This document shows positions 32,621 to 42,544 of a stretch of 64,000 bases of DNA, one piece after another (positions within the stretch are counted from its first letter, which is position 1; every line of letters starts with the position of its first letter). Source of the DNA: Roseivirga thermotolerans (lineage in GTDB: Bacteria > Bacteroidota > Bacteroidia > Cytophagales > Cyclobacteriaceae); assembly GCF_014653175.1 (NCBI RefSeq), contig NZ_BNAG01000001.1:1240001-1304000 (forward strand), in the 5' to 3' direction. The notes under the pieces were generated by a model. The model searched no databases, was not told the origin of the DNA, and worked only from the letters and a program-made list of their open reading frames with translations. A program made the translations under genes and the position numbers.

Positions 32621-35298
32621 ATCATTTTCCTCCCAAATATGCACTTAAATTTTTGCGCTGGTTTTGTCGCGAAGACTACTTAGAAGAGATAGAAGGCGAT
32701 TTAGTTGAGGTTTTCGAGAAGCGTATGCCCCGGTCAGGGTTTTGGGCCAAAGTCTACTTCTATTGGTTAGTGCTCCGGTGTTTTAGGCCGGGTTTTGTGA
32801 AGTCATTTATTAAGGTCAATTATTCAAATACAACAATCATGTTTAGCAATTATCTTAAAGTTTCCTGGCGGAACTTACTCCGGCAGCCATTCTTTTCATC
32901 TCTCAACATACTTGGCCTGTCCATTGGTATGGCAGGGGCACTCATTATTGGTTTGTTCATTCATTTTGAGCTCAGTTTTAATCGTTCTTTTGCTGATTCT
33001 GAACGAATTTTTAGAGTTAATATAGACAACAAAATTGCGGGGGAAGTCAATGAATATGCAGCCGTATCAGGCCCGCTGGCCAATGTTATGCTTCGTGACT
33101 TTCCACATGCAGAGAGTATAACACGCTTTCGGCATACCAACAGCATATTTATTCGTTCGGAGAATGCAACGCACAATGTAAAGGAAGAACAGGTGGTGGG
33201 AGCTGACTCCGCCTTTTTTAGTTTTTTTGGGATAGACTTGCTGTATGGCGACCCACATTCTGCGCTGTCGGAAGTGAATAGTCTTGTGCTCACAAAGAGT
33301 GCTGCTGAGAAACATTTTTCTATCCATGAGGCCGTAGGGCAAATAATGATTCTTGACAACGACCAAAAATATTGGGTCAGGGGCATAATAGATGATTTCC
33401 CCAAAAACTCATTATTTAGAGATTACACTGTTTTAATCTCCATAAACAGTTTTGATGATTATGACAGTCCTGCCTGGAACAATTGGAACTTTCCCACCTT
33501 TATAAAACTAAATCCCGAAGCCACTAAGGCACAACTGGATGACTACCTGGCTACTGTTAAGGAGCGCTACCTTATTCCCTGGGCCATGCAGTTTATCCCC
33601 GGGCTTACAATTGAAAGCGCTCAGGAACAAGAAAGGACCACAGGAAACTACATGCGTTTTGAGTCCATAGCACTCACAGATATCCACCTCAAATCGCCTA
33701 ATATTTCTGGTGAGTTTAGCCTGAATGGTGATATTAAAGACGTTTATATTTTAAGCTTCATAGGTCTGCTGCTCATCTTTTTGGCCAGTGTAAACTTTAC
33801 TAACCTTTCTACGGCTCGGTCGCTCAACAGAGTTAAAGAGGTGGGTATTCGAAAAACATTGGGTTCTCATAGAAAAAGCCTTGTTCATCAGTTTCTGGTA
33901 GAATCCGGTTTGGTGTCTTTCCTTTCCATGGTTTTGGCGCTTTTGCTTAGTTTTTTGGTCTTGCCCTATTTCAACTACCTATCCAATCGCTCGCTCGAAA
34001 TTCCGGCAGGTCAATGGCAGTTTTGGGCAGTGCTTCTGGTTGCTACCCTGGTATTATCATCGCTTTCAGGTAGTTATCCGGCTCTTTTTCTTTCCCGATT
34101 TTCCCCTATAAAAGCACTCAAAGGGCAAGGGGTTCAACCGTCCAATGGGGCTCATATTAGGAGCTTGCTCGTAATTGTGCAGTTTATGGTGTCGGTGTTT
34201 CTTATCGCCAGTACTTTGGTGGTATTTCAGCAGCTTTCCTTTATCAGAAATAAAGATCTGGGTTTTAAGAAGGAGCAGGTAGTTGTACTCAACGATGTGC
34301 AAGTACTTGGCAATAATGCCCTTACTCTAAAACAGGAAATAGAAAAATTATCTAACGTAAAAAGCGTGTCATTGAGCAGCTATTTACCAACACCTTCGGC
34401 CCGCAGCGGACTCACCTATTTTCCTGAAGGTCATGTGTTTGAACCAGATAAAGCAATAATAATTGGTCAGTGGGAGGTAGACTTTGACTACCTGCGTACC
34501 TTAGGCCTTGAGCTTGTGGCCGGTAGAGATTTTGACGACAAGTTAAAAACCGATTCGAGCACAGTCATTCTCAACGAGGCCGCTGTTGCCATGTTGGGTA
34601 AAACACCCCAATCTGCTATTGGGCTAAGACTAACGCAAGACTTTAAGCGTGAAGACAAGGAGAATATGGAATTTTCTACTGTGATTGGAGTAGTGAAAAA
34701 CTTTCATTTTGAGACTCTTCGCAACAGTATTGACGGGTTAAGTCTGGTATTGGGTAAGGAAGCCAATCGAATGATGATAAAATTAGAGACAACTGATTAT
34801 TCCAAAACCCTTGAGAAGGTAGAACAGCACTGGGCCAGCGTGGCAGATGGTCAGCCCTTTGATTATTACTTTATGGACGATTCCTTTGCTACGACTTATG
34901 ACACAGAGCAACGTCTCAGTAAAATGTTTATCATTTTCACCCTCCTCTCAGTATTCATTGCCTGCCTTGGACTTTTCGGTTTGGCGGCTTTCAATGTTCA
35001 GAGGCGATCCAAAGAAGTTAGTATCCGAAAAATATTGGGAGCCAGTGTATTTAATATTTCCGTTAGCCTTTCTGCCGGATTTTTACGGTTGGTGCTGTTG
35101 GCCATACTTTTGGCTACACCACTGGCCTGGTACGCCATGAACAGGTGGCTTCAAGACTTTTCCTATCGTATTGATTTACCCCTTTGGGTATTTGTCTTAT
35201 CGGCTATTCTTGCTATTGGAATCAGCTTGCTTACTGTGAGTTATCAAAGCCTTAGAGCAGCTATACGCAATCCTGTGCATGCTATCAGAAATGAGTAA
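32617..35298 (+). CDS. MacB/FtsX-type ABC transporter permease with N-terminal prefix domain
   Basis: The 893-residue protein has an 80-residue cytoplasmic prefix (CREDYLEEIEGDLVEVFEKR), then two FtsX units. The first includes a MacB-like periplasmic domain between LGLSIGMAGALIIG and LLIFLASVNFTNLSTARSLN. The second ends with LSVFIACLGLFGLAAFNVQR and RSKEVSIRKILGASV. The repeated R-x-KE-(V)-x-IRK-x-LG motif is diagnostic. It has no ATPase domain and none is encoded next to it, so an ATPase must act in trans if it transports. It is regulated with padR. Confidence 0.9.
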   Translation: MNHFPPKYALKFLRWFCREDYLEEIEGDLVEVFEKRMPRSGFWAKVYFYWLVLRCFRPGFVKSFIKVNYSNTTIMFSNYLKVSWRNLLRQPFFSSLNILGLSIGMAGALIIGLFIHFELSFNRSFADSERIFRVNIDNKIAGEVNEYAAVSGPLANVMLRDFPHAESITRFRHTNSIFIRSENATHNVKEEQVVGADSAFFSFFGIDLLYGDPHSALSEVNSLVLTKSAAEKHFSIHEAVGQIMILDNDQKYWVRGIIDDFPKNSLFRDYTVLISINSFDDYDSPAWNNWNFPTFIKLNPEATKAQLDDYLATVKERYLIPWAMQFIPGLTIESAQEQERTTGNYMRFESIALTDIHLKSPNISGEFSLNGDIKDVYILSFIGLLLIFLASVNFTNLSTARSLNRVKEVGIRKTLGSHRKSLVHQFLVESGLVSFLSMVLALLLSFLVLPYFNYLSNRSLEIPAGQWQFWAVLLVATLVLSSLSGSYPALFLSRFSPIKALKGQGVQPSNGAHIRSLLVIVQFMVSVFLIASTLVVFQQLSFIRNKDLGFKKEQVVVLNDVQVLGNNALTLKQEIEKLSNVKSVSLSSYLPTPSARSGLTYFPEGHVFEPDKAIIIGQWEVDFDYLRTLGLELVAGRDFDDKLKTDSSTVILNEAAVAMLGKTPQSAIGLRLTQDFKREDKENMEFSTVIGVVKNFHFETLRNSIDGLSLVLGKEANRMMIKLETTDYSKTLEKVEQHWASVADGQPFDYYFMDDSFATTYDTEQRLSKMFIIFTLLSVFIACLGLFGLAAFNVQRRSKEVSIRKILGASVFNISVSLSAGFLRLVLLAILLATPLAWYAMNRWLQDFSYRIDLPLWVFVLSAILAIGISLLTVSYQSLRAAIRNPVHAIRNE

Positions 35299-35365
35299 GT
35301 CGCATTTCGTGCAATCGTAGCCTTAAATTTATTTCTGGCCGTGGAACAAATTTTTTGAAGAGCCC

Positions 35366-35373
35366 TATCTTTG
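35366..35373 (+). promoter_or_regulatory. -7 element TATCTTTG ahead of tpiA
   Basis: This is a perfect TAnnTTTG. It would start the transcript near 35380, downstream of the in-frame TTG at 35371, which supports ATG 35392 as the tpiA start. No -33 TTG lies at the expected distance. Confidence 0.55.
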
Positions 35374-35391
35374 AGTCCAAACAGAAATAAC

Positions 35392-36153
35392 ATGAGAAGA
35401 AAGATTATAGCAGGAAACTGGAAAATGAATAAAACCCTTTCAGAAGGGCTTGCATTGGCCTCTGAGGTGGTAAACATTGCTCAAGACGAAGTTCCCTCAG
35501 GAGTGTCGCTGGTATTGTGCACTCCGGCCATTCATTTGTCTCAGGTTGCTGCCATACTAAAATCTGCCGATCGTGTATTTCTGGGCGCTCAAAACATGAG
35601 CGAACATGAGTCAGGTGCATACACTGGCGATATTTCGGCCGATATGATTAAGTCAGTGGGTGCAGGATATGTGATTTTAGGCCATAGTGAGCGCAGAGAA
35701 TATCACCACGAAACGAACGCTCAACTGGCGGCACGGGTCAAGTTGGCCTTAAATAAAGGGTTGACTCCCATTTTCTGTTGCGGGGAAAGTCTTGCTACGC
35801 GCGAGGCAGGAGAGCATGTAGGTTTTGTAAACAACCAGCTGAAAGAAAGCTTGTATGAACTTTCGGCCGAGGAGATGAGCAAAGTAGTAATTGCCTATGA
35901 GCCTATTTGGGCCATTGGCACTGGAGTAACTGCTTCTTCAGATCAGGCACAGGAAATGCACCAGAGTATTAGAGCCTCGTTGGCCGGTCAGTTTGGAGAA
36001 CAGGTAGCCGGTCAGGTATCCATACTTTATGGTGGCTCGATGAAGCCCGATAATGCTGCAGAACTTTTGGCCCAGCCCGATGTGGACGGAGGATTGATAG
36101 GTGGTGCCTCTCTGAAGGCACGCGACTTTATTCAAATTGCTAAGTCGTACTAA
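35392..36153 (+). CDS. tpiA: triosephosphate isomerase
   Basis: TpiA interconverts dihydroxyacetone phosphate and glyceraldehyde-3-phosphate in glycolysis and gluconeogenesis. The 253 residues begin RRKIIAGNWKMNKT (substrate Lys), with LGHSERRE (catalytic His), AYEPIWAIGTG (catalytic Glu) and LYGGSM near the end (phosphate loop). ATG 35392 is chosen over an upstream TTG that overlaps the -7 element. Its stop TAA overlaps the prmA start by one base, so the two genes form an operon. Confidence 0.97.
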   Translation: MRRKIIAGNWKMNKTLSEGLALASEVVNIAQDEVPSGVSLVLCTPAIHLSQVAAILKSADRVFLGAQNMSEHESGAYTGDISADMIKSVGAGYVILGHSERREYHHETNAQLAARVKLALNKGLTPIFCCGESLATREAGEHVGFVNNQLKESLYELSAEEMSKVVIAYEPIWAIGTGVTASSDQAQEMHQSIRASLAGQFGEQVAGQVSILYGGSMKPDNAAELLAQPDVDGGLIGGASLKARDFIQIAKSY

Positions 36154-36986
36154 TGGACTTTATACAGATAAACGTTCACTGCGACCCGCCATTTCGAGAA
36201 ATACTCATTGCAGAAATGGGCGAACTGGATTTTGAAACCTTTATGGATACGGAAGTAGGTTTCGAAGCCTATATTCAGGAAGAGTTGTTTAGCCACCCTG
36301 CTTTGCAAACGCTCTTTAACCGGTATAGAAAACAGACCAGAATTTGGTACGAACTCAAGAAAATACCTAAAGAAAACTGGAACGAGGAATGGGAGAAAAA
36401 TTATGACCCAATAGCTGTTGGAGATCAGATTTATGTAAGAGCCACCTTTCACGAAGCCAAGCCTCAGGTGCCTTACGAGATTATTATTAACCCACAAATG
36501 TCTTTTGGCACCGGCCACCACGAAACTACTCACCAATTGCTGGCACTTCAGTTGACGGTAGACCACAAAGGTAAAAAGGTACTGGATGTAGGCTCGGGAA
36601 CCGGTATTTTAGCCATTATGGCCGCCAAGCTGGGAGCCCTTTCCGTGGCGGCTACCGATATTGACGATTGGTGTATTGAAAACGCTTTGGAAAACTTTGG
36701 CCTTAATAATATAGAACCGGCTTTTGTGAAACAAGGTACCATTCATGAACTACGGCTCGGTGAGAGCTACGAAATCATACTGGCAAACATTAACACTCAT
36801 GTACTTCTCGATGAAATGGAGGAGTATAACAAACTACTAAGCCCGGAAGGACATTTGTTCTTGAGTGGATTCTACGACACCGATAAGGCCAGAATAATGG
36901 AAAAAGCAACCTCATTGGGGTTAAAAGAGGTAAAATCTACAACCGAGAAAAACTGGGTTGCGTTAGTTCTTGAGAAAGTGGAGTAA
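36153..36986 (+). CDS. prmA: ribosomal protein L11 methyltransferase
   Basis: The 277-residue enzyme trimethylates L11 in the cytoplasm. The N-terminal substrate domain ends with PQMSFGTGHHETT, followed by the Rossmann SAM site LDVGSGTGILAIMAAKLGA, then ATDIDDWCIENA and the catalytic-loop ILANINTHVLL, where PrmA usually has NI/L near the L11 contact. It is coupled to tpiA by a 1-base overlap. A stem of TTCTTGAG and CTCAAGAA (36967-36997) spans its stop codon without a T-run. Confidence 0.95.
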   Translation: MDFIQINVHCDPPFREILIAEMGELDFETFMDTEVGFEAYIQEELFSHPALQTLFNRYRKQTRIWYELKKIPKENWNEEWEKNYDPIAVGDQIYVRATFHEAKPQVPYEIIINPQMSFGTGHHETTHQLLALQLTVDHKGKKVLDVGSGTGILAIMAAKLGALSVAATDIDDWCIENALENFGLNNIEPAFVKQGTIHELRLGESYEIILANINTHVLLDEMEEYNKLLSPEGHLFLSGFYDTDKARIMEKATSLGLKEVKSTTEKNWVALVLEKVE

Positions 36987-37043
36987 TCGCTCAAGAATAT
37001 CCTTAATTATTCGTTCTTTAAGATAGCCAAATCCAGAACCCCT

Positions 37044-40000
37044 ATGCACAAGAGCATTCTTTGGTCAATATTGCTCAGCTGTTTGTTAGTTCAGTCGCTT
37101 GCCGGACAGTCTTCCGAACCTGCCGACTCAGTAGTGCTTACCCCAAATGTTAAGACTATTGTTGAGGCTGCAGATGCAAGCATCTTTCCTCAGGAATATC
37201 ACTTCTTTATAGAGAACTACCAGAACAATGGTTTTTCTGCCGTTACTAAAAACAATCTTTTACATGCTCTGCTAGCACTGGATAAAAAGCGAGTGAGAAT
37301 TCGCTACGACATTAAAGAGCTGCTCGATGGTTTGCGTTTGGCCAGAGAGGAAAGAAGCTTTTCTTCCGAAGCCATGGAAAAACTGAGCTATTCTATTCGG
37401 AAGGCCGCAGAGAACTACGACAGGATTCAGCTCGACTACTACATAAAAACGCTTTATACATTCTTAAAAGATCAGGCAATTTATAAAGACCGTTACCAGG
37501 CAGTATTTTTTAGAAATGCCGAGTATGAAATTGCTTTCAATGAAGACAACTACTCTGACAATCTGATCATTGTTCAACAACCCGAAGAACCGGTTGACAT
37601 TGAAACCTTAAAGGCTCAGGCGAGAGGAGAATATATTGAGCCAAAGAAGGAGGTTGCCGACCCCTTTACCAAAGAGATGCCCGAAATATATCGTGAAATG
37701 GGTTCAGTTATACACTTAAAGCGAGGCGATATAGTACTGGCCAGTCAGACCGATACCTTTACAATTGAGCGAACAGAAGGATATTTTCTGTTCGATCAGA
37801 AGTTGTTCAGAGGTCAGGATGGATACATAGACTGGACGGCCTTTGGTGTGGCCAAAGAGGCCATGCAAGTGAGGTTGGGTAGCTATGAATTTCCGGTAAA
37901 TGCTCACGATTTTAAGTTCGAAAACGTATGGTTCAATCAGCCGGCTAAAATCGATGAGCCAATATCTGGCGAATTGACCCTGAACTTGCGTCCGGCCCGT
38001 AGCGAAAGAGGTACCTACCCCAGGTTTATCTCATACAATGCCGGAACACCCATAAAAGGACTTGGCTCTGAAAAGCTCACGTTCAAAGGAGGGGTCAATT
38101 ATCAGGGCATGAATTTTTATTCGAAAACAGCTTATAATGAACCCTCAACTCTCATTGGCAGAGTAAACGGAGAGGTGCGATTTAAGGCTATTAGCAAAGA
38201 CTTTGTATTTAATAACAAAGACTCGCTGGTTTCGGCAGTTCAGGCCAATATAACCCTCTACCACGCGCAAGATTCTATTTTTCACCCGGCCATAGAGTTT
38301 GTGTATGATTACAAGCGCGATCGTTTGGTGTCTAAAACCAGTGTGCCCGGTTACAAAACCACACCCTTTCGGTCATCTTTCTACAATATGGATCTTACCG
38401 GAGACCAGCTTTCATGGGATCTTAACAGCGACTCACTCAATATTTTTATCAATTCAGCCAGGGCCGATGTGCCCTTGAGCATAGAGTCCAAAGATTTTTA
38501 TAGTGCCGATAGATTTCATGACCTGGCGCAGATATACAGTTTTCATCCGCTAATTGCCGCGGTAAACATGGCCAAGAAAAACGGGGGTGTTTTCTATACC
38601 TCGCAAATGGCCCGACAATACGGGGTAGATGAAGGTTTGGTAAAAAAGACCATGGAACTGCTTATGTCTAGGGGGCTGGTGCGTTTCGATGAAGTGTTGG
38701 GCGAGGTTGAGGTGTTGGCGAAGGGATATCATTACCTGGAGGCCAGCCGACAAAAAACAGATTATGACGACCTGATCATTTCTTCGGTGATAGCCAACGC
38801 TCCCAATGCCACTTTCAACTTTAAAGACTCGGTACTCACCGTGCGAGGGGTAGAAAAATTTTTAGTGAGCGACTCATTGGACGTAATCATTACCCCTACC
38901 CAGGGCGAAATTAAAGTGCTGAAGAACCGGGATATTGAGTTCGATGGTGCTCTAGATGCCGGAAATTTCCAGTTCAACGGAGAGAATTTTACGTTTCGCT
39001 ACGATAGTTTTCTGGTGAATCTGGTAAAGATTGACTCCATAAAGCTGAGGGTAGAAATGGATGCAGGAAAGAAGGATGTGCTGAGCAATCAACTGGTAAA
39101 GACATCGGGTATTTTGCGTATCAACGATCCCGGTAATAAATCGGCTCTTAAATCAATGCCACAGTATCCTATATTCAGCTCTTCAGAAAGTGCAAGTGTT
39201 ATTTTCGATAAGTCCGATGTGCTAAAAGGAGCCTATGATTCTACGGTCTATTTCGATGTACCTCCTTTTGAGTTAGACAGTGTGGCCGATGCGGATCCTT
39301 CCCAATATGCTTTTCAGGGAACCTTCTACTCCAACAATATTTTGCCCCAGTTCAAAGAGAATCTTAAGGTAATGCCCGATAAGAGTTTTGGATTTATACA
39401 TGCCATTCCCGATAGCGGCTATAACCTCTATCAGACGGGAGGCCGTCTTTATGGAGAGGTACACCTCAACAAACAAGGTATTACATCGCCCGGGGTCATT
39501 GAGTTTCTCACCGGTAGGTTCGACAATGAGAAAGCCACCATGTTTTTAGATTCACTGGTGGCAGAAAAAGGTATTAAGGGAGAAATGCAGGCAGGGTTTA
39601 TCGATACCGTTTCTTATCCGGCCATGAACATTGAGGCCTATTCCATGAATTGGCTGGCCAAGAAAGACAGCATGATTCTCAAAAACCTTCAAAAAGATAA
39701 GCCCTTTAATATCTTCGACAATCAAGCCAGGCTAAGGGGGAGCTTACTACTGAGAAAAACAGGGCTTTTTGGTTCCGGTGAACTAGAGCTTTCCGGTTCG
39801 GTACTCACCTCAGATTCCATTGCCTTTACCATTAATGATTTTGAAGCTAAAAACAGTGACTTTACACTTAAGGCAGACAATTCGGCCAAGCCTATACTTA
39901 GCTCTAAACAAGTACGAATAAACTTCGATGTAGAAAACCAAATGGCCACTATTGAACCGGAGGTGGCTGGAGCGGCAGCTTTGGAGTTTCCTTATGCCCA

Positions 40001-41723
40001 GTTCAAGACCTCCATACCCTCGGCTGTGTGGGATGTGAACAACAAACTGGTGACCATGAGTAAACCGGAAGATTCGCCCATAGAACAATCGTTTTTTTAC
40101 TCTACCAACACTCGTTTAGATTCACTGGCCTTTAATGCAACCGATGCGGTGTATAACATTGAAACTAAAGAGCTTGATATATCCGGTATTCCGTACATAA
40201 AAGTGGCCGATGCCCTCATTACACCGGAAGGAAGCAAGCTCACGGTGTTGGAAAACTCCAAAATTGAAAAGCTTCAGAATGCGGTTATTTTAATGGATAC
40301 GGCCGGGGCTTACCACCGACTCTACGATGCCGAAATTGAAATACTTTCCAGAACCAGCTTTAAAGGGCGCGGAACTTATGAGTTGGTGAATGCTGTACAA
40401 GATACCTTCGCCATTCAGTTCAACGATTTCCAATTCATTCCCAAAGACAAAGAGCATGGGCCACATACCCGGTCTAGCGGCCATGTATCGGCCGAAGAAG
40501 GTATTCGTATTTCTCCCGGTTTTATCTACGAAGGAAAAGTAACCATGTATGCCTATAAAAAAGCTCTGGAGTTGGACGGAGCAGTGAAGCTCGATTTAGA
40601 AAAGCTTAAAGAGCGCAATATCTGGATCGAATACTCGTCTAACGATGACATTGAGGAGGTGATCATACCTTTTGATGAGGCTACCACCCGTTTGGGGCAA
40701 CCACTCAATGCCGGCATTCACTTCGATCAGGGGCAGCCTTACATGTCTTTTATAACCGAAAAGCGCAACCGGTTGGACGATGACTTTTTTGTGCCTCGCG
40801 GAGGGGTTCTTTATTACGATGCCAATAGCGGATCGTTCCGAATAGATAACCCTAAAAAGAAAGAAGATCCCTCCTACAATTTTGCCGGAAGCATGTTTAG
40901 TTACAACGAAGAACAGCAGAGTGTGACCTTTGAAGGTAAGCTCAAGTTCCTGTCGGGTAACAACATGGCCAATGTTCAGGCTGCGGGCAAGGGTAAAGGT
41001 AATCTGGATTCGGCCAAGTTTCAGGTAGACGCCATGTTTACCATGGGGTTTGGTTTGCCGCTGGAAGCTCAAGCCGCAATGGCCGGAAACCTGAAAGAGA
41101 TGGGCGAAAAACTGGGAGTACCCAAAGCCCATGAAGACCGTTCGGAGCTTATTTACAAAGTGGCAGAGTTTATTGGAGACGAAGCCACCCGCACCTGGGA
41201 TAGGTCGTACCAAACCATTCCCACTCCTTTGGTTGCTGCATCGGGAGGGGTGCTGAATAAAGACCTGGTGATAAGCAATGTTCATTTGGAGTGGTCTCAG
41301 CAGAACAAAGCTTTTTACAGCAAGGGTAAAATAAGTCTTTCCAATGTGAGCAACGTAGACCTGAATATGGAACTGGATGGCTACATGGAAATTAGAAAAA
41401 CGCCTGAAGGAGACATTATGAATCTGCTTTTGGAAATGACCGATGGTACATGGTACTACTTTATGTACGATGGCTTTGTGTTAGAGGCGTTTTCTTCTAA
41501 CGATGCTTTCAATGCCCTTATACCGAACATCAATGCGGGTAAGGCCAAGGTGGGTAACTTCAGGGCTATTCCAAGTACCAAAGAACGTGTTATTCAGTGG
41601 GTAATCGATTATAAAAAACTGTATTTTGGTGTCGATGAACCTTATCAGTTGCTAATGGCTTCAGAGTCTAGCCAAACACTCAAGAAGAAAGGCACTGTTG
41701 AAGGAGATGGTTTTGAAGAATAA
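37044..41723 (+). CDS. giant exported protein of unknown function (1559 aa)
   Basis: A signal peptide (MHKSILWSILLSCLLVQSLAGQ) is followed by about 160 residues of helix. The remainder, more than a thousand residues, alternates beta strands with phrases such as INFDVENQMATIEPEVAGAA, LKFLSGNNMANVQAAGKGKG and GTYELVNAVQDTFAIQFNDF. That gives the look of a long beta-helical or beta-groove periplasmic protein. I recognise no named domain and no membrane helices after the signal. The stop is 5 bases before the TlpA-like gene, so the two are co-transcribed. A lipid-bridge or envelope scaffold role is only a guess. Confidence 0.7.
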   Translation: MHKSILWSILLSCLLVQSLAGQSSEPADSVVLTPNVKTIVEAADASIFPQEYHFFIENYQNNGFSAVTKNNLLHALLALDKKRVRIRYDIKELLDGLRLAREERSFSSEAMEKLSYSIRKAAENYDRIQLDYYIKTLYTFLKDQAIYKDRYQAVFFRNAEYEIAFNEDNYSDNLIIVQQPEEPVDIETLKAQARGEYIEPKKEVADPFTKEMPEIYREMGSVIHLKRGDIVLASQTDTFTIERTEGYFLFDQKLFRGQDGYIDWTAFGVAKEAMQVRLGSYEFPVNAHDFKFENVWFNQPAKIDEPISGELTLNLRPARSERGTYPRFISYNAGTPIKGLGSEKLTFKGGVNYQGMNFYSKTAYNEPSTLIGRVNGEVRFKAISKDFVFNNKDSLVSAVQANITLYHAQDSIFHPAIEFVYDYKRDRLVSKTSVPGYKTTPFRSSFYNMDLTGDQLSWDLNSDSLNIFINSARADVPLSIESKDFYSADRFHDLAQIYSFHPLIAAVNMAKKNGGVFYTSQMARQYGVDEGLVKKTMELLMSRGLVRFDEVLGEVEVLAKGYHYLEASRQKTDYDDLIISSVIANAPNATFNFKDSVLTVRGVEKFLVSDSLDVIITPTQGEIKVLKNRDIEFDGALDAGNFQFNGENFTFRYDSFLVNLVKIDSIKLRVEMDAGKKDVLSNQLVKTSGILRINDPGNKSALKSMPQYPIFSSSESASVIFDKSDVLKGAYDSTVYFDVPPFELDSVADADPSQYAFQGTFYSNNILPQFKENLKVMPDKSFGFIHAIPDSGYNLYQTGGRLYGEVHLNKQGITSPGVIEFLTGRFDNEKATMFLDSLVAEKGIKGEMQAGFIDTVSYPAMNIEAYSMNWLAKKDSMILKNLQKDKPFNIFDNQARLRGSLLLRKTGLFGSGELELSGSVLTSDSIAFTINDFEAKNSDFTLKADNSAKPILSSKQVRINFDVENQMATIEPEVAGAAALEFPYAQFKTSIPSAVWDVNNKLVTMSKPEDSPIEQSFFYSTNTRLDSLAFNATDAVYNIETKELDISGIPYIKVADALITPEGSKLTVLENSKIEKLQNAVILMDTAGAYHRLYDAEIEILSRTSFKGRGTYELVNAVQDTFAIQFNDFQFIPKDKEHGPHTRSSGHVSAEEGIRISPGFIYEGKVTMYAYKKALELDGAVKLDLEKLKERNIWIEYSSNDDIEEVIIPFDEATTRLGQPLNAGIHFDQGQPYMSFITEKRNRLDDDFFVPRGGVLYYDANSGSFRIDNPKKKEDPSYNFAGSMFSYNEEQQSVTFEGKLKFLSGNNMANVQAAGKGKGNLDSAKFQVDAMFTMGFGLPLEAQAAMAGNLKEMGEKLGVPKAHEDRSELIYKVAEFIGDEATRTWDRSYQTIPTPLVAASGGVLNKDLVISNVHLEWSQQNKAFYSKGKISLSNVSNVDLNMELDGYMEIRKTPEGDIMNLLLEMTDGTWYYFMYDGFVLEAFSSNDAFNALIPNINAGKAKVGNFRAIPSTKERVIQWVIDYKKLYFGVDEPYQLLMASESSQTLKKKGTVEGDGFEE

Positions 41724-41728
41724 AACGT

Positions 41729-42475
41729 ATGAGAATTATATATCTGCTCATTTTTACACTTATCCTTCCGGTATTTGTTCAGGCCCAAGACTACGACTTT
41801 CTTAACAAGGAATGGAAGCGGCTTGACAGCAAACGAAATATTCAAATAGACATCACGGCTTTGGAAGTTTACTTGCACGATGGCACCAAAGTACCTTCGT
41901 CCGAGTTTATGCAGCACTTTATGAGCGTGGATCTGATGACCGCCTTCTATGTAGATGCTCACGGAACACCCAAAGCTGCTGTTTTTGAAGTGGCCAGCGA
42001 AGAAGCCAGACAAGCCAAAATCAGTACGTTCGAAAAAATGAAGGGGAGCGACTTTATGCTCAACAAAAAAGCTCCTGATTTTACACTAAAAAATTTAGAG
42101 GGAAATTCCATCAACCTACAAGATTTTAAAGGGCAGTATGTACTCCTCAATTTTTGGTTTGCAGCTTGCAAGCCCTGCATTATGGAAATGCCCGAGTTGA
42201 ATGAGTTAGTGGAAGAGTTTAAACCTAAGGGAATCAACTTTTTGGCTATCGGACTGGATAACCCCGAACGTATCACAAAGTTTTTAGAGCAACACGCCTT
42301 CAACTATGAGCTGTTGCCTAATGGTCGAAGGGTGGCTCATTCTTACGGTGTAACCAGCTATCCTACCCATTTGCTGCTCGACCCCAACGGAAAAGTAATC
42401 TTTTCTCAGGAAGGCTATTTTCCAGGACTTAAGTATACTTTGCGCAAACGCCTCAAAGACGCTCTCGGCCAATGA
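41729..42475 (+). CDS. TlpA-like exported thiol-disulfide redoxin
   Basis: The signal peptide (MRIIYLLIFTLILPVFVQAQ) precedes about 75 residues of unassigned sequence. A TlpA/ResA thioredoxin-like domain follows, starting KKAPDFTLKNLEGNSINLQD. The active site is Cys147-Lys-Pro-Cys150 in AACKPCIMEMPELNEL, and a cis-Pro lies in GVTSYPTHLLLDPNG. It probably reduces or exchanges disulfides in the periplasm. It follows the 1559-residue gene by 5 bases and may act on that protein. The DsbD electron source is encoded 1.5 kb downstream. Confidence 0.9.
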   Translation: MRIIYLLIFTLILPVFVQAQDYDFLNKEWKRLDSKRNIQIDITALEVYLHDGTKVPSSEFMQHFMSVDLMTAFYVDAHGTPKAAVFEVASEEARQAKISTFEKMKGSDFMLNKKAPDFTLKNLEGNSINLQDFKGQYVLLNFWFAACKPCIMEMPELNELVEEFKPKGINFLAIGLDNPERITKFLEQHAFNYELLPNGRRVAHSYGVTSYPTHLLLDPNGKVIFSQEGYFPGLKYTLRKRLKDALGQ

Positions 42476-42544
42476 TAATCTTGTGACCATTGGTCTGTTA
42501 TTTCTTTGTTAATCCATTAAATTGCACTCAAACGGACGATTTAT

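Noticed and set aside
35371-35391. TTG start extending TpiA by 7 residues
   Set aside because: It overlaps the TATCTTTG element; TpiA proteins begin at the following ATG with RRKIIAGNWKMN.
36967-36997. Terminator at the prmA stop codon
   Set aside because: The 8-bp stem has a long loop and no T-run, so termination cannot be claimed.
40596-41285. 229-codon open frame antisense to the 1559-residue gene
   Set aside because: It lies fully inside a strong coding frame on the other strand and has an unnatural composition.
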